A stretch of DNA of 64,000 nt from contig JAJTBD010000014.1 in assembly GCA_021287075.1 (NCBI GenBank), positions 1 to 64,000 of the forward strand, in the 5' to 3' direction. Shown here in pieces: positions 61,999 through 64,000 of this stretch (position 1 is the first letter of the stretch; each line of letters starts with the position of its first letter). Position numbers and translations under genes: made by a program. Under the pieces are notes generated by a model. The model saw only the letters and a program-made list of their open reading frames with translations. It made no database searches and had not been told where the DNA came from. The stretch is from Micrococcales bacterium. Lineage in GTDB: Bacteria > Actinomycetota > Actinomycetes > Actinomycetales > Dermatophilaceae.

Positions 61999-62042
61999 AA
62001 GGGGTATGCCGCGGAGCCAGGCTCCGCGGCATACCCCTTTTT
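61999..62042 (+). terminator. Inverted CGGCATAC hairpin with T-tract
   Basis: GGGGTATGCCGCGGAGCC, one base, exact complement, then TTTTT: a canonical intrinsic terminator built from the octamer pair. Same arms as the palindrome at 1951. Confidence 0.8.
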
Positions 62043-62061
62043 GCGTGGTGGCCGGGTCAGC

Positions 62062-63402
62062 TCACTTGGCCACGCGGATCATCTTGCGGTTGACGAACTC
62101 CTCGATGCCGAAGCGGCCGAGCTCGCGGCCCATGCCGGAGCGCTTGACGCCGCCGAAGGGCAGCTCCACGCCGTCGGCGTCGACACAGTTGACGAAGACC
62201 ATGCCGGCCTCGATCTGCGAGGCGACCCGCTCGGCCTGCTCGGGGTCGGTCGTGAAGAGGTAGGAGCCCAGGCCGTAGGGCGTGTCATTGGCCAGCTCGA
62301 CGGCCTCGGCCTCGTCGGCGACCTTGAAGACCATCGCGACCGGGCCGAAGAGCTCCTGGTGGAAGGCCGGGTTGTCCTTGGTGACGCCGGTCAGCACACC
62401 CGCCGGGTAGTGCGCGCCCTCGCGCTCGCCGGCGGTCTCGAGGCTGGCCCCGCCCGCGGTGGCGCTCTCGACCTGCTCGGCCAGCCGGTCGGCGGCCAGC
62501 TGGGAGGAGAGCGGCGCGGTGCCGAACTCCATCATCTTGGCGTTGAACTTCGCCAGGAACTCGTCGTAGAGGTCGGCGATGACGATCATGCGCTTGCCGG
62601 CGTTGCAGGCCTGGCCGGTGTTGCCGAGGCGGGCGGCGAGCGCCGCGTCGACGGTGGCGTCCAGGTCGTCGGTGGACAGCACGATGAAGGGGTCGTTGCC
62701 GCCGAGCTCGAGGACGACCTTTTTGAGGTTGCGGCCGGCGATCTCGGCGACCGCGGCGCCGGCGCGCTCGGAGCCGGTCACCGAGACGCCCTGCACGCGC
62801 GGGTCGGCGATGATGTCGGCGGCCTGGTCGTTGGTCGCATAGACGTTGACATAGGCGCCCTCGGGGAAGCCCGCGTCGGCGAAGATCTGCTGGAGGGCCT
62901 CGGCGGACTTGGGGCACTGGGGGGCGTGCTTGAGCAGGATGGTGTTGCCCAGGCACAGGTTGGGCCCGGCGAAGCGGGCGACCTGATAGGCCGGGAAGTT
63001 CCACGGCATGATGCCGAGCAGCACGCCGACGGGCTCGCGCACGATCTTGGCGCTGCCCTCGCCGTCGAGCAGGGTGATCTCCTCGTCGGCCAGGAACTGC
63101 TCGGCGTTGTCGGCGTAGTAGGCGTAGATGGCCGCGCTGAACTCGACCTCGCCCTGGGCCTCGTCGCGGGGCTTGCCCATCTCCTCGACGATGATGTCGG
63201 TGAGGGTCTCGACCCGCTCGTTGTGCAGCTCGGCCACCCGGCGCACGAGGGCGGCCCGCTCGGCCACGGAGGTGGTGCGGCCCCAGCTGCGGTAGGCGCC
63301 GTCGGCCTTGGCGATCGCGTCCTGGATCTCGGCGTCGGTGGCGGTGGCGTAGGTGCTGACGGTCTCGCCCGTGGCGGGGTTGACGACCGCGTAGTCAGTC
63401 AT
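62062..63402 (-). CDS. NAD(P)-dependent aldehyde dehydrogenase (succinate-semialdehyde type)
   Basis: 446 residues from ATG 63402, with AAGGAGA upstream. [11 protein letters not shown] holds general-base Glu232 and [15 protein letters not shown] the nucleophile Cys266, the normal 34-residue spacing. [12 protein letters not shown] and [13 protein letters not shown] are cofactor-binding motifs. Length and N-terminus fit the short Sad/YneI branch of succinate-semialdehyde dehydrogenases, but other aldehydes are possible. Confidence 0.9.
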   Translation of the reverse strand: MTDYAVVNPATGETVSTYATATDAEIQDAIAKADGAYRSWGRTTSVAERAALVRRVAELHNERVETLTDIIVEEMGKPRDEAQGEVEFSAAIYAYYADNAEQFLADEEITLLDGEGSAKIVREPVGVLLGIMPWNFPAYQVARFAGPNLCLGNTILLKHAPQCPKSAEALQQIFADAGFPEGAYVNVYATNDQAADIIADPRVQGVSVTGSERAGAAVAEIAGRNLKKVVLELGGNDPFIVLSTDDLDATVDAALAARLGNTGQACNAGKRMIVIADLYDEFLAKFNAKMMEFGTAPLSSQLAADRLAEQVESATAGGASLETAGEREGAHYPAGVLTGVTKDNPAFHQELFGPVAMVFKVADEAEAVELANDTPYGLGSYLFTTDPEQAERVASQIEAGMVFVNCVDADGVELPFGGVKRSGMGRELGRFGIEEFVNRKMIRVAK

Positions 63403-63495
63403 GGTGCTGGTCTCCTTGGGGTGGACAGGTGCGTCCCGCGTAGTCAATCGGTCCGCGCGCCCAAGGGCAAGGGGTTGTGCCGAATCAGTAGAGAA

Positions 63496-64000
63496 TCAGG
63501 CCCATTCCCAACGGATTCCGTAGACTCCGGCCGGCGCGTCGAGGGTGACCGTCTGGACGAAGCCGCCGTCGAGCGGCACCGGGCGCTCCGGCAGGGTCCC
63601 CGGTGTCGTGCGCCCGATCTCGTCGGTGGAGTAGGCGAACGCCCGGGCCGGCAGGGCGGCAGGGTCGAAGCGCACCTCCGCGACGAACTCCCGCACCCGG
63701 TCGATGAAGGCACGCTCCCAGCGGAACGACGGGGATCCCGAGGGTGCCCAGCGCACCAGGTGCTCGCTCAGCATGAGCTCGCCGTGCTCGAAGGGGCGCG
63801 GCGCGATCATCTCGGCGACGGTCAGGTGGGCGTCCGGCAGGCTGACCACGCGCCCGAGACGGCAGCCCGAGACCGCCTCGAGCACCGGCGCCCCGGGCTG
63901 GAGGGAGTCCTGGCCGAAGACGACCGGCCAGCGGTCGGCCCCGTCGCGCTCGCAGCGCGAGAGCGAGCGGGTGGCCAGGACCGACTCGCGGCGCTCGGCG
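63496..64000 (-). CDS. Unknown protein, 5' end beyond the right edge
   Basis: Open reading frame from TCA 63496 through the right edge without a stop (168 codons visible), so its start lies outside. Visible features: ATRSLSRCERDGADRWPVVF, then LSEHLVRWAPSGSPSFRWERAF, RFDPAALPARAFAYSTDEIGR, and ending in GVYGIRWEWA. No motif I recognise. Codon use fits a real gene. A shorter internal start at 63885 is possible but less likely. Confidence 0.6.
   Translation of the reverse strand, partial: AERRESVLATRSLSRCERDGADRWPVVFGQDSLQPGAPVLEAVSGCRLGRVVSLPDAHLTVAEMIAPRPFEHGELMLSEHLVRWAPSGSPSFRWERAFIDRVREFVAEVRFDPAALPARAFAYSTDEIGRTTPGTLPERPVPLDGGFVQTVTLDAPAGVYGIRWEWA

Larger units (their letters stand above)
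1952..62036. repeat. Dispersed octamer CGGCATAC/GTATGCCG, 49 copies
   Basis: Position of the GCATAC or GTATGC core for each copy found by hand: 1954, 1979, 5313, 7624, 7641, 7656, 7724, 9092, 9143, 9220, 12173, 12550, 13446, 14637, 16766, 17975, 19143, 19172, 20899, 20928, 23215, 23651, 24553, 25610, 26991, 29084, 33569, 34237, 34993, 35917, 36434, 37587, 38909, 40642, 42135, 42159, 44982, 45813, 47765, 50803, 50829, 52392, 52446, 54816, 57860, 58890, 59395, 62004, 62029. I found no GCATAC outside the octamer. About 28 are in one orientation and 21 in the other. Function unknown. Confidence 0.85.

Noticed and set aside
1..64000. tRNA, rRNA, insertion sequences, prophage, integrative elements, CRISPR
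   Set aside because: Looked for tRNA-like cloverleafs, transposase/integrase motifs, att-like repeats and repeat-spacer arrays; none seen. A tRNAscan, Infernal or ISfinder search would be decisive.

Overview
The window is about 70% G+C by eye, with strong G/C third-position bias and very few A/T-rich stretches. Gene content and order (dksA-lspA-rluD-dnaE1; glnA-RDD-DUF4191-lipA-lipB with dlaT-lpd-pepA-gcvT; hrcA-dnaJ-rsmE-HIT-phoH-ybeY-CNNM-era) point to a chromosomal segment of a high-GC actinobacterium. It is probably a member of Micrococcales (Intrasporangiaceae/Dermatophilaceae-like), though the genus cannot be fixed from sequence alone. I see no rRNA, tRNA, IS element, prophage or CRISPR array.

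Layout. 1-5675: DksA/TraR-like zinc-finger protein (5' end cut off), lipoprotein signal peptidase, RluD-type pseudouridine synthase and replicative DNA polymerase DnaE1. 5827-9844: secreted UshA-type 5'-nucleotidase and an oligopeptidase B-like S9 peptidase. 10221-10979: a secreted, Thr/Pro-rich wall-type protein broken by two frameshifts. 11154-14700: CorA-family cation transporter, divergent from a dimethylglycine-oxidase-like flavoenzyme. 14690-17244: a DUF222-HNH protein with an SOS box, and a tandem universal stress protein. 17508-19130: an acyl-CoA synthetase. 19250-23980: glutamine synthetase under a clear GlnR box, an RDD protein, DUF4191, and lipoate synthesis (lipA, lipB). 24039-30047: six accessory genes (oxidoreductase, S51 peptidase, Ser/Thr kinase, DHFR-like reductase, membrane protein-peptidoglycan-binding fusion, tiny ORF). 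30157-38264: TIGR01777 SDR, 2-oxoacid dehydrogenase E2 and E3, small conserved proteins, leucyl aminopeptidase and GcvT. 38309-42758: DUF3043, M20 peptidase, thioesterase, acyl-CoA dehydrogenase, GNAT. 42766-50781: a PucR-type regulator divergent from a complete branched-chain-amino-acid-type (HAAT) ABC transporter followed by an acyl-CoA ligase. 50874-59796: DUF4870, DUF3097 and the CIRCE-controlled hrcA-dnaJ operon continuing to era. 60008-64000: BCCT transporter preceded by a small Cys-rich leader ORF, a succinate-semialdehyde-type dehydrogenase, and an unknown protein running off the right edge.

How the parts fit. LipB and LipA make the lipoyl cofactor used by the two lipoyl domains of the E2 protein; Lpd reoxidises it, and GcvT belongs to the glycine cleavage system, which also uses lipoyl-protein. 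LspA processes lipoproteins such as the HAAT solute-binding protein at 47837. The HAAT transporter, acyl-CoA ligase, acyl-CoA dehydrogenase and thioesterase suggest uptake and CoA activation of an organic acid.

Two signals are not explained by ordinary gene annotation. First, every one of the 49 GCATAC/GTATGC hexamers that I counted by hand sits inside the octamer CGGCATAC (or its complement GTATGCCG), about twenty times more octamers than base composition predicts. Copies lie in both coding and intergenic DNA, and six inverted pairs form hairpins at gene ends, much like the DNA-uptake-sequence arrangement in Neisseria. Second, about fourteen genes have a TANNNT -10 hexamer 6-8 bases before the start codon and no Shine-Dalgarno sequence, so they are probably leaderless; in several of these the octamer itself supplies the -10.
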